Shown here in pieces: positions 1 to 8,479 of a stretch of DNA of 31,633 bases. Position numbers and translations under genes: made by a program. The notes below the pieces were generated by a model, which saw only the letters and a list, made by a program, of their open reading frames with translations, was not told the origin of the DNA and searched no databases. The DNA is taken from the IMG/VR virus record IMGVR_UViG_3300027833_000153, positions 1 through 31,633 of that record, one strand, 5' to 3'. The stretch is from a virus. Numbering within the stretch: position 1 is the stretch's first letter; the number at the start of each line of letters is the position of its first letter.

Positions 1-2
1 AC

Positions 3-2555
3 CTGATACGCAGATATCAAGACAAGTACATCGACATCTTCCGCCTTCAAGAGTCTGTTGCTGACGCTCGTGGAAAGCTAGAGCAAGATCAAGACTTCCG
101 CATGGCGGAGGAACTGTTCTATGGTAAGGCAGCCGAACGTTTGGAGCAGCTAGACAATAAGACTAACGATGTGGTGACCGCTATCAGGGAGGCCAAGCTG
201 AATATGGATCAGGTTGATGAGTACCTCTACGCTATGCACGCAAAAGAGCGTAACGCTAGGCTGAAAGAGACAGAAGGGATAGAGAACGGTAGTGGTATGA
301 CCGATGCCGACGCCGACAACATCATAGCCTCATATGAAAAAGGGTATGGCTTGATTGGGGAGGATCAGAAGCCAGCTATGCAAGCTGTCCATGCTATGGT
401 CATGGAGATTGCTGCGGATAACAGGAAGTTGATGGTGGAGTCTGGCCTTATGTCTCAGGAAGAGGCAGATGCGCAGCAGCTACACTCACCAAACTATGTT
501 CCCCTTCAAGGTTTTGCTGTTGATGAAAGCGGTTCACGTACGCAAACGGAATACGCAGGCGGATCTAGTGGCTTTAACGTAAGGGGAAGGGAAGGTAAGA
601 AAGCTGGGGGTAGGGAGAGTGCGGCAGCCAATCCATTGGCGCAGCTGATTACCAACTCCGCTAACCTACGCATCCGTGCAGAAAGAAACTTGGCCTTGCA
701 GAAACTGCATAACCTAGTCAAAGAAAACCCTAACTCGGGTATATGGGAAGTGATACCCCCAGGCCAAACTATTGACCCCAACCGTAGTGTAGGTGTGAAA
801 ATTGACGGGAAGGAACACTTCATTCAGTTTAATAAGGGGATGGAAAAATATTCCGATACCCTAAAGGACATGGGGGTGGATAAGCTTACCATGCTCAATA
901 AGTTTCTACGTCCAATTAACAACTGGTTGAGGAGGTCATTTACGACAATCAACCCTGAGTTTATCCTAACCAACTTCGCTCGTGACATTCAGTCGGCTGT
1001 GTTTAACGCCATGGCTGAGGCTGACATACCAGGAGGACAGATATCAGGCAAGTCAGAGGTGGTCGGAAAGATGATGAAGCGTGTCCCGCAAACCTTAAAG
1101 GGGTTGCTGAACACAAACCTAGGCAGAGATGTAGATCCTAACATAGCTAAGTACTACGCTGAGTTCAAAGAGGATGGGGGTAAAACTGGGTGGGCATACG
1201 CGCAAAGCCTAGCAGATAGGAAGGAATCTTTGGAAAACCAGATTAATAAAAAAAAGGGGGGGTTCAACGGTAAGCAGATCCTAGAGTTAGTAGAAGGGGT
1301 AAACGACGCTGTCGAAAACAGCATCCGTCTGGCTGCATACATAGAGGCTCGCGAAGCTGGTGTATCGCGTGAGAAGTCGGCTCAACTAGCGAAGGGTATT
1401 ACCGTCAACTTCAACAAGCAAGGTGAGGCGAGTGGGGTACTGAATACTTTGTACTTGTTCTTCAACGCTTCGGTTCAGGGTAGCGCTAGAACGATTAAAT
1501 CTTTAGGGTCGAAGAGGGTTCGGAAGAACATGGCTGGAGCCGTCGTTATTTCGGCTATGCTGGACATGGTGAACCGAGGTATGTCCGATGAGGATGAGGA
1601 CGGTATTTCTTTCTACGATAAGATCTCGGACTATGAAAAGGAACGGAACATAATTATTATGACAGGTGGCAGTAGCTACAAAAAAATCCCCTTACCATAC
1701 GGGTATGGAGCCATCTGGAACCTCGGGACTTCAGCTGGTAGCGTAGCTGCTGGGGCTCGGTCTGTCGATGAAGCCCTACTCTTCTCGGCTACAAACGTCT
1801 TCACTTCTTTCTCTCCGCTTCAGGTGGGCGGGAGTGATGATAAGTTTAAAGAAGGGGTTCAGATGATTTTCCCTACTGCTTTACAGCCAGTCGCAGACCT
1901 AGCTGTAAACCAATCTTACTACGGTAACAAAATTTACGCCGAGCAATTCCCTGGATCTACTCCAAAGCCCAAGTCGGAGATGGCGTACAGGGCTCCCACT
2001 CCATTTATTGAAGCAGGCAAAACAGTCAATAGATTGACGGGGGGAACGAAAGACAAGCCTGGACGCATTGATTTCAATCCTGACCAACCGTGGTACGCCG
2101 CAGAGTACTACATGGGTGGAGCAGGTAAGATGGCGACACGTACAGGTAAATTAATTGATGATGTTGCACAAGGAATCCCAGCAAAGAAAACTCAGTTGCC
2201 TTTTGCTAGGAGTTTCTCAGGTGATGCAAGAGAGACCGCTTTCTACTCCGACATGGATAAGTTCGTGGAGTACGGTACCGAGGTAGAGCAGCTATTTAAT
2301 GAATCTGTTTCTAGCAAGATTGGTGGGCCAGATAAGAAGAGGTATGCAGGCATTAATGATCTATACGGACAACTCCGCATTGCCGAAGGGCATATCAAGT
2401 TGGCAAGGAATCTAATCAAAGCGCAGAACGACGAGACTCACTCATTGTACATCCCCGATGCAGCAAGGAGAGCAGCGAAGATAGAGGAGCTAAGGGAGGA
2501 TCAGCGGAAAGCGATGATGGTCTTCAACAAAAAATACAGCGATGCCAGAAAATAA
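3..2555 (+). CDS. Large polyvalent virion protein, C-terminal part (5' truncated by window edge)
   Basis: The reading frame is open from the first bases, so the start lies outside the window; an internal ATG at 102 would give 817 residues. The protein is mostly helical and charged. Its most recognisable stretch is RSFTTINPEFILTNFARD (about residue 280 counted from the ATG at 102), which resembles the LPD38-type domain found at the C-terminal side of very large phage 'polyvalent' proteins that are packaged and injected with the DNA. It is followed by a stretch of small residues and a conserved-looking segment on ring-like aromatic and proline residues, then a basic C-terminus. It overlaps the holin gene by 14 bases, so the two are probably co-transcribed. 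No enzymatic motif is visible in this part; any catalytic domains would be upstream. Family assignment is by recognition only and moderately sure. Confidence 0.6.
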   Translation: MIRRYQDKYIDIFRLQESVADARGKLEQDQDFRMAEELFYGKAAERLEQLDNKTNDVVTAIREAKLNMDQVDEYLYAMHAKERNARLKETEGIENGSGMTDADADNIIASYEKGYGLIGEDQKPAMQAVHAMVMEIAADNRKLMVESGLMSQEEADAQQLHSPNYVPLQGFAVDESGSRTQTEYAGGSSGFNVRGREGKKAGGRESAAANPLAQLITNSANLRIRAERNLALQKLHNLVKENPNSGIWEVIPPGQTIDPNRSVGVKIDGKEHFIQFNKGMEKYSDTLKDMGVDKLTMLNKFLRPINNWLRRSFTTINPEFILTNFARDIQSAVFNAMAEADIPGGQISGKSEVVGKMMKRVPQTLKGLLNTNLGRDVDPNIAKYYAEFKEDGGKTGWAYAQSLADRKESLENQINKKKGGFNGKQILELVEGVNDAVENSIRLAAYIEAREAGVSREKSAQLAKGITVNFNKQGEASGVLNTLYLFFNASVQGSARTIKSLGSKRVRKNMAGAVVISAMLDMVNRGMSDEDEDGISFYDKISDYEKERNIIIMTGGSSYKKIPLPYGYGAIWNLGTSAGSVAAGARSVDEALLFSATNVFTSFSPLQVGGSDDKFKEGVQMIFPTALQPVADLAVNQSYYGNKIYAEQFPGSTPKPKSEMAYRAPTPFIEAGKTVNRLTGGTKDKPGRIDFNPDQPWYAAEYYMGGAGKMATRTGKLIDDVAQGIPAKKTQLPFARSFSGDARETAFYSDMDKFVEYGTEVEQLFNESVSSKIGGPDKKRYAGINDLYGQLRIAEGHIKLARNLIKAQNDETHSLYIPDAARRAAKIEELREDQRKAMMVFNKKYSDARK

Positions 2556-2988
2556 AAAGATAAAAGACACCGCTCTTGGGGCGTGGCTAAGTAGCAAGGC
2601 CCCTTCGTTAGCATCAAAGGTTGGGGATCTCCTGCCTGACAGGGGGGTGCTAGGCATTGTAAAGAACCTAGTGGGTGGGGAGCCCAACATTTCCCCTGAA
2701 GATATGCTTGAGTTCGAGCAGTTGAAGATGCAGCAAGAGATCTCGGCTCAAGAGCAAGTCACACGCAGGTGGGAGGCGGACTCCAAAGGGGATGTACAGC
2801 TGTCTAAGTACATCAGGCCAGCGAGCTTGATTGCTTTGACCTCGTTCTATATGATCGTAACAGTTTGGGATGGGCTCGATGATGACTTCACTCCCCCTCA
2901 GATTTACATCCGACTGCTTGAGCTGCTTATGCTTACCGTATTCGGGGCATACTTCGCAGGTAGAACGATTGAAAAGGTAAAGAGATGA
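2542..2988 (+). CDS. Holin, GTA/3TM-type
   Basis: 148 residues. Residues 60-148 carry the pattern of the 'Holin of 3TMs, for gene-transfer release' family: an amphipathic helix with TRRWEAD, then LSKYIRPASLIALTSFYMI as a membrane segment, a polar loop, and a final hydrophobic helix ending in FGAYFAGRTIEKVKR. The family is thought to make membrane lesions that let the endolysin reach the cell wall. The first 50 residues are soluble and contain GDLLPD and KNLVGGEP, also usual in this family. The ATG lies within the end of the upstream gene and the stop overlaps the next start (ATGA), so translation is probably coupled. It sits among virion genes rather than next to an obvious endolysin. Confidence 0.8.
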   Translation: MPENKKIKDTALGAWLSSKAPSLASKVGDLLPDRGVLGIVKNLVGGEPNISPEDMLEFEQLKMQQEISAQEQVTRRWEADSKGDVQLSKYIRPASLIALTSFYMIVTVWDGLDDDFTPPQIYIRLLELLMLTVFGAYFAGRTIEKVKR

Positions 2989-4394
2989 GATTGAGAAAGA
3001 AGTACCAGAACGGAGGGGGAGTTCCTGGAGGGGATCCAAAGCGCGAAGCAGAGCAGCTTGCCTTTGCTCAACTCTTAAAAGACGAGGCTTTTAAGAAGAA
3101 GCTGGAAGAGAAGATGCGCTTGCGTGATGAGTACGGGGTCTACGCTGACGACGCTGCTGGTCTCCCATCTATCGATCCATTCCTGGCTTTGACTGCAGCG
3201 GGGGATGCAGAAGCCATCGGTTCTGGACTTTCAGAAATGGCTGGTGGAGACCTACTTACTGGAGCAGGAAACGTTATGCTCGGTGCCGCCAGCCTCGCAA
3301 TCCCTGGTACCCTCCCGAAGATTAAGAACGTAAGGGGACTGGATGTAACATTGAGAGACGTTAACATGCCTGCGCATAGAGGCAATGTCGCTGACATAAC
3401 TGTAGGGGACATAGAGCTGGCCAGTATGTCAAGGAATGAAGACGTACTCGTCCAGGGAAGACCGATGTATGAGCCAGACATTAATGCTGGTGCGTCCAAA
3501 CTAGCGGAAAGTAAGGACAGGTTAGCCTATCTAAAAAAGAACGACCCAACATCAAGTGAGATACCAACGCTTGAGAAGAGTCTCATCAATCGACTAGGCA
3601 AGTACCCCGAGGAAGTTGCGGACATGTCGGCGGGGTCTATTAGAAGGGCTATGGCCGATGCGACAAAAGAAATGCTGGATCATGTTCCTATTGGAGCAAA
3701 GACTGGAGCCACGTCATACTCTACAGACTCTTACCCTATTGTATTGCAGCGATGGGCTAAGGGTCAGCTGTCCGCAAACCGATTTGATGACGTCAGCCGA
3801 TTTGAGGGTGACCTATTGAACCAATCTGGAAAGAAATATAAAAACTCTCCTGAGGTAGAGCAGTGGCACAAAAGATACGAGGGCAATGAAGAGGTGGTAG
3901 GGTATTATAACGACGATTTTTTCGACAACACTTTTTCGCCACGCAATCAAATGGATTTCGATCAGTTTACTCGTATCGATCCTGCTGCCAAAGCTGCTGT
4001 AGATGGGAACAATTTAAACAGAGCGGAAGACTTATACGATAAGTACCGTGCTCAAGCAGACAATCCGTTTGGCGTTAGCTCATTCGGTACGTCTGGGTCT
4101 GAGGCCATCTTAGATTTTGATGAGGCTCAAGAACTGGCAGATATATTCAACAAAAGAATTCGTGCCGCTGCTGACAGGAGACCGTCAAAGCAGGCCAATA
4201 TGTTGAAGAGGGGGGACAATAAGGCTAAAGCGCAGATAGGAAAAGACGAAGGTATCCCACTCGCTAAAGTCGTAGACAGAGGGGAGGGGTTCACCATTGT
4301 CTACCCCCAGATTCCGTTCCACAGAAACTTTGAGGAAGGGGGTAAGTTCAAGATCAAAAGGCAGCGCCCGACAGGGATGCAAGTAAAGAGATGA
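2985..4394 (+). CDS. Tagged virion-associated protein of unknown function
   Basis: 469 residues. The N-terminus MRLRKKYQNGG belongs to the tag shared with the late genes at 19879, 20712, 21338, 23296, 24455 and 24901. The C-terminus has EEGGKFKIKRQRP, a basic GG tail like those ending the genes at 19879 and 21338. After the tag comes a charged helix (to about residue 45) and then an Ala/Gly-rich hydrophobic stretch around residues 60-105 which could interact with membrane. The rest is soluble without a recognised catalytic motif. The start is fixed by an ATGA overlap with the holin. The tag suggests it is packaged in or ejected from the particle; that is inference. It is the last gene of the left plus-strand block and is followed by hairpins. 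Confidence 0.75.
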   Translation: MRLRKKYQNGGGVPGGDPKREAEQLAFAQLLKDEAFKKKLEEKMRLRDEYGVYADDAAGLPSIDPFLALTAAGDAEAIGSGLSEMAGGDLLTGAGNVMLGAASLAIPGTLPKIKNVRGLDVTLRDVNMPAHRGNVADITVGDIELASMSRNEDVLVQGRPMYEPDINAGASKLAESKDRLAYLKKNDPTSSEIPTLEKSLINRLGKYPEEVADMSAGSIRRAMADATKEMLDHVPIGAKTGATSYSTDSYPIVLQRWAKGQLSANRFDDVSRFEGDLLNQSGKKYKNSPEVEQWHKRYEGNEEVVGYYNDDFFDNTFSPRNQMDFDQFTRIDPAAKAAVDGNNLNRAEDLYDKYRAQADNPFGVSSFGTSGSEAILDFDEAQELADIFNKRIRAAADRRPSKQANMLKRGDNKAKAQIGKDEGIPLAKVVDRGEGFTIVYPQIPFHRNFEEGGKFKIKRQRPTGMQVKR

Positions 4395-4452
4395 AAGGGG
4401 GTGGACTGCCTTAAGCAAAGCAATTAGAAACAATAAAGAGCCCACCCCTTTC
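4393..4452 (+). terminator. Possible long-loop hairpin after the left late block
   Basis: GAAAGGGG-TGG at 4393-4404 can pair with CCACCCCTTTC at 4442-4452 with one bulged G, leaving a 37-nt loop. It begins on the stop codon of the preceding gene. There is no T-run directly after it, so it may be an RNA-stability hairpin instead of a terminator. Confidence 0.35.
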
Positions 4453-4495
4453 CTAACCTTAACACAGGCCACTTGTCTGGCCGCTGCTAATATAC

Positions 4496-4526
4496 GAAAA
4501 GGGAGCGCCGTTGCGCCCCCTTTTCT
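4496..4526. terminator. Bidirectional intrinsic terminator between converging blocks
   Basis: GAAAAGGGAGCGC at 4496-4508 pairs with GCGCCCCCTTTTC at 4513-4525 around a four-base loop; one A-C mismatch interrupts a 13-bp stem. The flanking A-run and T-run make it usable from both strands. It lies exactly where the plus-strand virion block (ending 4394) and the minus-strand early block (ending 4596) converge. Confidence 0.8.
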
Positions 4527-4595
4527 ATCAATCAAGGTGACACACACCCCGATACATAGAGACAATGACTCCCTATGTATATCGCAATATAAGTC

Positions 4596-5105
4596 TTAAG
4601 TAAAGATGCTGCAAACCTTACCCGTTCCTGGGTGTAGGTATGTAGTGCAGTACCCCACAAGCTGATAGCTATCAAACGTTTGCAAATCTGAAAGCACCAG
4701 CATTGTAATAAGATCCTCTCGATCCTTTCTAGTGTAGCACTTCTTGTACGCTTGACTCTTGGGGACACACACACTGAAATCAACCTCGTTCTTTACGTAA
4801 CTTTTTAACTCCTCCCTGTCAACAACGACGAATGCAGCCAGGTCTGGCATGTCAAAAGCTATGGTAGTAGCCTCGCCAAACACCCATCCGTGTTTGCCTT
4901 GCACGTTCTTAAGCTCTACCCATATCTCGTCGGGCAGGTTATTTCCTTTGACATCGACACCTTGATCGTCATGCCAGTAGTCTATGTGCATGTGTATGTC
5001 TTCCTCTCTACTAGATTTTCGGACACCAGGGTTAGCTCGTTCGTATCGAGTAGCGGCGACACCGCCGTCTCTCCAGGATCTCTTTCTTCGGCTATCACTG
5101 ACCAT
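4596..5105 (-). CDS. PD-(D/E)XK-like phage nuclease/resolvase family protein
   Basis: 169 residues. The core DYWHDDQGVDVKG...EIWVELKNVQGKHGWVFG (about residues 42-80) has an Asp in a hydrophobic strand followed by E-L-K on the next strand, the layout of the PD-(D/E)XK nuclease fold. Similar proteins with VDVKG and ELKNV..GW are common in tailed marine phages, usually unnamed. The N-terminus is basic and could touch DNA. It is the last gene of the minus-strand block and overlaps the 77-residue gene upstream by 11 bases. A DNA-processing or resolvase role is inferred from the fold pattern and from the neighbouring replication genes; the substrate cannot be told. Confidence 0.6.
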   Translation of the reverse strand: MVSDSRRKRSWRDGGVAATRYERANPGVRKSSREEDIHMHIDYWHDDQGVDVKGNNLPDEIWVELKNVQGKHGWVFGEATTIAFDMPDLAAFVVVDREELKSYVKNEVDFSVCVPKSQAYKKCYTRKDREDLITMLVLSDLQTFDSYQLVGYCTTYLHPGTGKVCSIFT

Positions 5106-5328
5106 TGAACTCCTCCGTATGTTGCTTGACAGCTTCTCTTACTAGATCCGCTTCAACGAGTAGCCACTTACGATACACACTTACTGCGTCATACACAGCC
5201 GCGACGTCCGTAACTGGATCTCCATCCAGATCGTGAAGGGATTCGTATAGAGATGTACAGGCTTCATGCATGCGATTGCAAGCGCCCTGATAAACCTGAC
5301 TTAGAGCACGCAGATTATCATCCCCCAT
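5095..5328 (-). CDS. Small acidic protein of unknown function
   Basis: 77 residues, predicted all helical, rich in Asp, Glu and Val; contains YESLHDLDGDPVTDVAAVYDAV. No family recognised. It overlaps both neighbours (11 bases each side), which together with the absence of any gap supports it as a real translated member of the operon between two nuclease-like genes. Confidence 0.65.
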   Translation of the reverse strand: MGDDNLRALSQVYQGACNRMHEACTSLYESLHDLDGDPVTDVAAVYDAVSVYRKWLLVEADLVREAVKQHTEEFNGQ

Positions 5329-5764
5329 GCTGCAGTTGTTTTATGTCTTCAATCACACGGTCAATTTGCTGCTTATTCTTCGCTATATATACAGCGCAGT
5401 CCTTGTTGTTATCAACGAGGTGACGTAGAAAAAGTTTCCAGCGCATGCTGAAATCATGATGAGAGTGCAGGTACCCCTTGGTTTCGATGACCCAGCTCTC
5501 GTCCGTGGCCACGAAGTCTGGCGTATACCTGATAGGCAACTGAATACTGTTGCTCCGATCGCTCAGGTCTTTTCTCTTGGCGGTCATCTTCAAGTACCTG
5601 TTGGGATACCTGAACTTATCCATCAACAGATACTCCTTCTCTTCGTACTTAAAGTCTAGCCCCGCTGCCCTAAGCTGGTCGTTGCAGTACTTCTCGATAC
5701 CGCTCTTGAATTTACCCAGGTTCTTCTTGCGACTAGGTCTAGTCGCTGACTTCCTCTTCTTCAT
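5318..5764 (-). CDS. Endonuclease with PD-(D/E)XK motif (T7 endonuclease I-like or resolvase)
   Basis: 148 residues from the ATG at 5764; an in-frame start at 5845 exists but would run far into the helicase gene and adds an unrelated hydrophobic peptide, so 5764 is preferred (26-base overlap with the helicase, ACAGGG just upstream). The N-terminus MKKRKSATRPSRKK is strongly basic. Residues about 75-105 read RYTPDFV...WVIETKGYLH followed by D..MRWKLF, which is the P-D-x(n)-E-x-K catalytic pattern of phage endonucleases that resolve branched DNA or degrade host DNA. Position directly after the primase-helicase fits a role in processing replication intermediates. Exact subfamily not determined. 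Confidence 0.7.
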   Translation of the reverse strand: MKKRKSATRPSRKKNLGKFKSGIEKYCNDQLRAAGLDFKYEEKEYLLMDKFRYPNRYLKMTAKRKDLSDRSNSIQLPIRYTPDFVATDESWVIETKGYLHSHHDFSMRWKLFLRHLVDNNKDCAVYIAKNKQQIDRVIEDIKQLQHGG

Positions 5765-7607
5765 CGCCCTGTAATATACCACCAAAGGATGTATTAGGGG
5801 CAATAGTATACCTGATTTTATCAATAGGAATCTCTTTCTGAACACCTCCAGTAAAAGACAACGGGCTAATGATTGGCTTTTGTTTGCCCCACTCCACGAA
5901 ACCCGTGTGAGAATTATTCATAATCATCTTAAAGGGTTCGTCAAGAGATGAGGGCTGACCTCCAGTCTCTGTCTCCCTTACCTTCCTGATATGAACCTCT
6001 GTCATGCTACGAGTATGCGGGTCAGGGGCCTGCACCTTTCGGTGTATAGTGAGGAAGCAGTCCGCTCTGTTCACAAACTTACCGCCCCCCTCTGTGTCTT
6101 CTGCATAGGGTGCGCTCGGTAATCCATCCGCCCCCTTCCTTCTCTGTGCCTCAGTGACAGCGTGCATGTTCAACCATACAGCGACATCGTTATTCTTACT
6201 GAATGTAAGGAAAGATGTAGCAGCCTCGTAGTGGTAGTCGTGAGTGTTCTGCATCTCAGACTTCCGAAGGTCTAGCCGCAAGCTATTGTATGGGTCTACA
6301 AACACCGCGTCGATGCCGTGATAGAACTGTGTCTTCTCCATGAAGGTGATCATGTCCATGTATGTGTAAACATGGGTCGTGGTCACGATATAGAAGTGGT
6401 CGTTCACGAACTCGTATGAAGCCTTGCGCTCCTGGTAGGTCATGTTGGCTACCTTCTTGTCGCAGACCATTTGCATCAGTGACATCTTGATGCTGCTTGT
6501 TCTATTCTCCGCACTGTAGATCATCCACTTCCAACCATGGCGAATTGTGGAGTTAGCGATTAGGTACAGAGCACTGGTGGTTTTACCCACGTTACTGTGT
6601 CCGTTCATGATAACGAACTCTTTCTTGTACCGAAAGTATTTATCTAGCTCCTCACTACCAGTGTCTAATCCCTGCTCAATACGCCCTTGACTAAAGTCCT
6701 CGATCCATTGGAAGTCATCATCCGCGTCTACCAAGAAGCTTAAGTCCCCATCCTCGATGCGCATTTGTCTTTGCGCTTCCTCCTCTTGCTGTACGATGTC
6801 GCGTATAGGACGCGTCTTACCATGCTCAATGCCTTCTCGGATTGCATCCAAGGCAGATTGCATACTGTCTATATCTCTTTTAGATATCTCCCTAGAGAGG
6901 ACGCGGATAACCTCCTCCTCTTCCATCTTACCAGCAGCGATGTATCCACCGCAGAGCGTGGCTGCTTTGATTAGCACATTGTGCTTCTCTCCATGCGATG
7001 CATTGCGCACCATACGGGCAGCGATATTGAGTTTGTCATAGTCAGTGTGTTGAGGTGTCGGCTCTAAGGCTGGCTCCTCAAACTTCTCTTCACTAACAAA
7101 CTTCCCGAACTTCTGGCTGACAGTCTTAATGACTATCTCAGGGTCATAGCTCTCAAAACACGCACGGCTTTCATTGATGCCGCTCTCGTCTAGGTCAAGG
7201 CCATACCTCCCGTCGAAGTATCGGACAAGGGCTCTGAAGTGATCCCTGTGTCGCTCTGGATTGCTTACTCTTACTAGCGCCTTTACGCCAGTACCTGATG
7301 GGGATTCCCAACAGCTGTAGATGTACTCGTCTGTAGCAAGTACCTTCTTAGTAGATTCAACTTCAACGTGATCAAAGTCAAGAACTATGTAACTACTGTG
7401 TTCGTTGATGTCATTATCGGAACGAGACGAGAACTCCCCACTGAACAATACAGCGGGGAGTTGCATCTTCTTCTCTTTGTTTCCCGATCTTACACTTTCA
7501 ACTACTGTACGTGACCTCCCGTCCCGAATGCGATGCAGTGCTTGAACTACTGTCAACGGGTGCGGACTGGCCTTGTCGTATATGCTTCTGAAGATCGTTA
7601 TGTTCAT
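5739..7607 (-). CDS. Primase-helicase fusion (BT4734/VirE-N-type PrimPol plus RecA-fold helicase)
   Basis: 622 residues. The N-terminal third matches BT4734-like primase domains of Bacteroidetes elements: YIVLDFDH (residues 73-80, the two-Asp metal motif of archaeo-eukaryotic-type primases) and SPSGTGVKAL (102-111). A linker follows, then a RecA/DnaB-like motor with Walker A GHSNVGKTT (336-344), Walker B AVFVDPYN (434-441) and later motifs ending in IRKVRETETGG. It should open the fork and make primers or prime-polymerise; it is the only replicative helicase in the window. The start at 7607 is chosen because the PrimPol domain begins immediately; this gives a 110-base overlap with the upstream gene. 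No DNA polymerase is visible here. Confidence 0.85.
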   Translation of the reverse strand: MNITIFRSIYDKASPHPLTVVQALHRIRDGRSRTVVESVRSGNKEKKMQLPAVLFSGEFSSRSDNDINEHSSYIVLDFDHVEVESTKKVLATDEYIYSCWESPSGTGVKALVRVSNPERHRDHFRALVRYFDGRYGLDLDESGINESRACFESYDPEIVIKTVSQKFGKFVSEEKFEEPALEPTPQHTDYDKLNIAARMVRNASHGEKHNVLIKAATLCGGYIAAGKMEEEEVIRVLSREISKRDIDSMQSALDAIREGIEHGKTRPIRDIVQQEEEAQRQMRIEDGDLSFLVDADDDFQWIEDFSQGRIEQGLDTGSEELDKYFRYKKEFVIMNGHSNVGKTTSALYLIANSTIRHGWKWMIYSAENRTSSIKMSLMQMVCDKKVANMTYQERKASYEFVNDHFYIVTTTHVYTYMDMITFMEKTQFYHGIDAVFVDPYNSLRLDLRKSEMQNTHDYHYEAATSFLTFSKNNDVAVWLNMHAVTEAQRRKGADGLPSAPYAEDTEGGGKFVNRADCFLTIHRKVQAPDPHTRSMTEVHIRKVRETETGGQPSSLDEPFKMIMNNSHTGFVEWGKQKPIISPLSFTGGVQKEIPIDKIRYTIAPNTSFGGILQGDEEEEVSD

Positions 7608-7857
7608 CGCGGGCGATGATTAACAGGATGAGGTAACCCGCCAAGTCCAGTAGGGTATCCTCTGTCTCGTCGTTCAAGCCAGCGTTTTGTATGCGCTTCA
7701 ACTTGTCGTCGATACGTTGTCGTATCCCATACTCGGCATTGGCGGAAGAAAAAACGTTCAGAGGGGACAGCGCACTGTCACCATAAGCGTCATTCTTTTC
7801 CAGCAGCAACTCCCTAACGGTGTTAGTCGCCGCTACTATCTGTTCCCTTCTGGTCAT
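7498..7857 (-). CDS. DUF1599-like (nucleotide-modification-associated/MazG-like) protein
   Basis: 119 residues. The pattern LLLEKNDAYGDSALSPLNVF...GIRQRIDDKLKRI...DTLLDLAGYLILL is typical of the DUF1599 family, which in phages is linked with nucleotide metabolism and hypermodified DNA and is helical like MazG pyrophosphohydrolases. The core ends near residue 85; the last 35 residues are Ser-rich and are encoded in the 110-base overlap with the primase-helicase. No base-modifying enzyme is visible nearby, so its substrate remains open. Overlaps the upstream gene by 35 bases. Confidence 0.7.
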   Translation of the reverse strand: MTRREQIVAATNTVRELLLEKNDAYGDSALSPLNVFSSANAEYGIRQRIDDKLKRIQNAGLNDETEDTLLDLAGYLILLIIARDEHNDLQKHIRQGQSAPVDSSSSTASHSGREVTYSS

Positions 7858-8113
7858 CCAGTGATCGTTGTGATTTGCCTATGACTTTCCTATCTAATAT
7901 CTCATCTATAGATACTCGCTTGTCTTTTGCTTTACTGGTTTTGTAAAACAATTTCTTGAGTCGGCTCATTGTCTTATCGTCATAGAGCATGATGTCTATG
8001 GGATCGTCAAAGCTCGACACAATCCAAGTCTCTACAGAAACATCCCGTTTGTTCTTCCTGTAAGAAGCTTTTACGGTGATGTAAAAGATATCAGGTTTAG
8101 AAAGGCAGGTCAT
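7823..8113 (-). CDS. Small phage protein of unknown function
   Basis: 96 residues from the ATG at 8113 (a longer start at 8158 would add only an Arg/Ser-rich peptide from inside the upstream gene). The N-terminal half looks like beta strands (FYITVKASYRKN, VETWIVSSFDD), the rest is basic and helical. It overlaps the SSB-like gene by 17 bases and the DUF1599-like gene by 35. No family recognised; context places it with replication genes. Confidence 0.6.
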   Translation of the reverse strand: MTCLSKPDIFYITVKASYRKNKRDVSVETWIVSSFDDPIDIMLYDDKTMSRLKKLFYKTSKAKDKRVSIDEILDRKVIGKSQRSLDDQKGTDSSGD

Positions 8114-8396
8114 CAGCGACCTTCGACTCTTGCTTCTTAGCTCGAGCTTCCTTTGCACCCTCGCTGTTCGGATCGTAGACTCGGCAGCAAGCCTTTCCGC
8201 TACGGCTCATGAACATAGTCAAGTACACGTTACCTCCGTGTCCCTCACTGTTCTTTGCGGTAAGGTATTTGTCCAGCATCTCTTGAAGCTCGTGGTCCTT
8301 AAGCTTAAGCCTCCACCCGATGAGCTCATTGTTGTCGTTGTAGGAGGGGTCATCGGCCCAGCCGACGAGCACACTGTCGTTCTTTCTTTCTGTCAT
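8097..8396 (-). CDS. Putative single-stranded-DNA-binding protein with DDLPF tail
   Basis: 99 residues. It ends in ESKVADDLPF, nearly identical to the acidic tip (DDIPF) by which bacterial SSB recruits partner proteins. The body, about 75 residues, is predicted to be mostly strands (GWRLKLKDHEL, GNVYLTMFMS, ACCRVYD), compatible with a small OB fold, though no OB signature is certain. It lies between the RecE-like/annealing pair and the primase-helicase, where phages normally carry their SSB. A true SSB is likely but unproven; the tail could also belong to another SSB-mimicking protein. Confidence 0.6.
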   Translation of the reverse strand: MTERKNDSVLVGWADDPSYNDNNELIGWRLKLKDHELQEMLDKYLTAKNSEGHGGNVYLTMFMSRSGKACCRVYDPNSEGAKEARAKKQESKVADDLPF

Positions 8397-8407
8397 GTTT
8401 ACGTGTG

Positions 8408-8479
8408 TTAGAGTATTTGCAACAAGGCGAATATAACTAGGATAGCTATGAATGCAAGGTCAGACTTCAAATTTTGCAT
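8408..8479 (-). CDS. Putative 23-residue single-TM microprotein
   Basis: ATG at 8479 to TAA at 8408-8410. After MQNLKSD the remainder is one continuous hydrophobic helix (LAFIAILVIFALLQIL). The start lies inside the last codons of the RecE-like gene (18-base overlap) and the ORF fills exactly the otherwise empty gap before the SSB-like gene. The hydrophobicity and the fit to the gap are the support; no homology is known and translation is unproven. Confidence 0.4.
   Translation of the reverse strand: MQNLKSDLAFIAILVIFALLQIL

Noticed and set aside
5765-5845. 27-residue N-terminal extension of the endonuclease
   Set aside because: Hydrophobic peptide read from the helicase gene in another frame; the basic start at 5764 fits the family.
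8410-8450. Possible promoter (TATATTCG) in the gap before the SSB-like gene
   Set aside because: Spacing to a TTGCAT box is 16 and the TGTTAAA repeat is missing; the same bases read as a coupled membrane microprotein.
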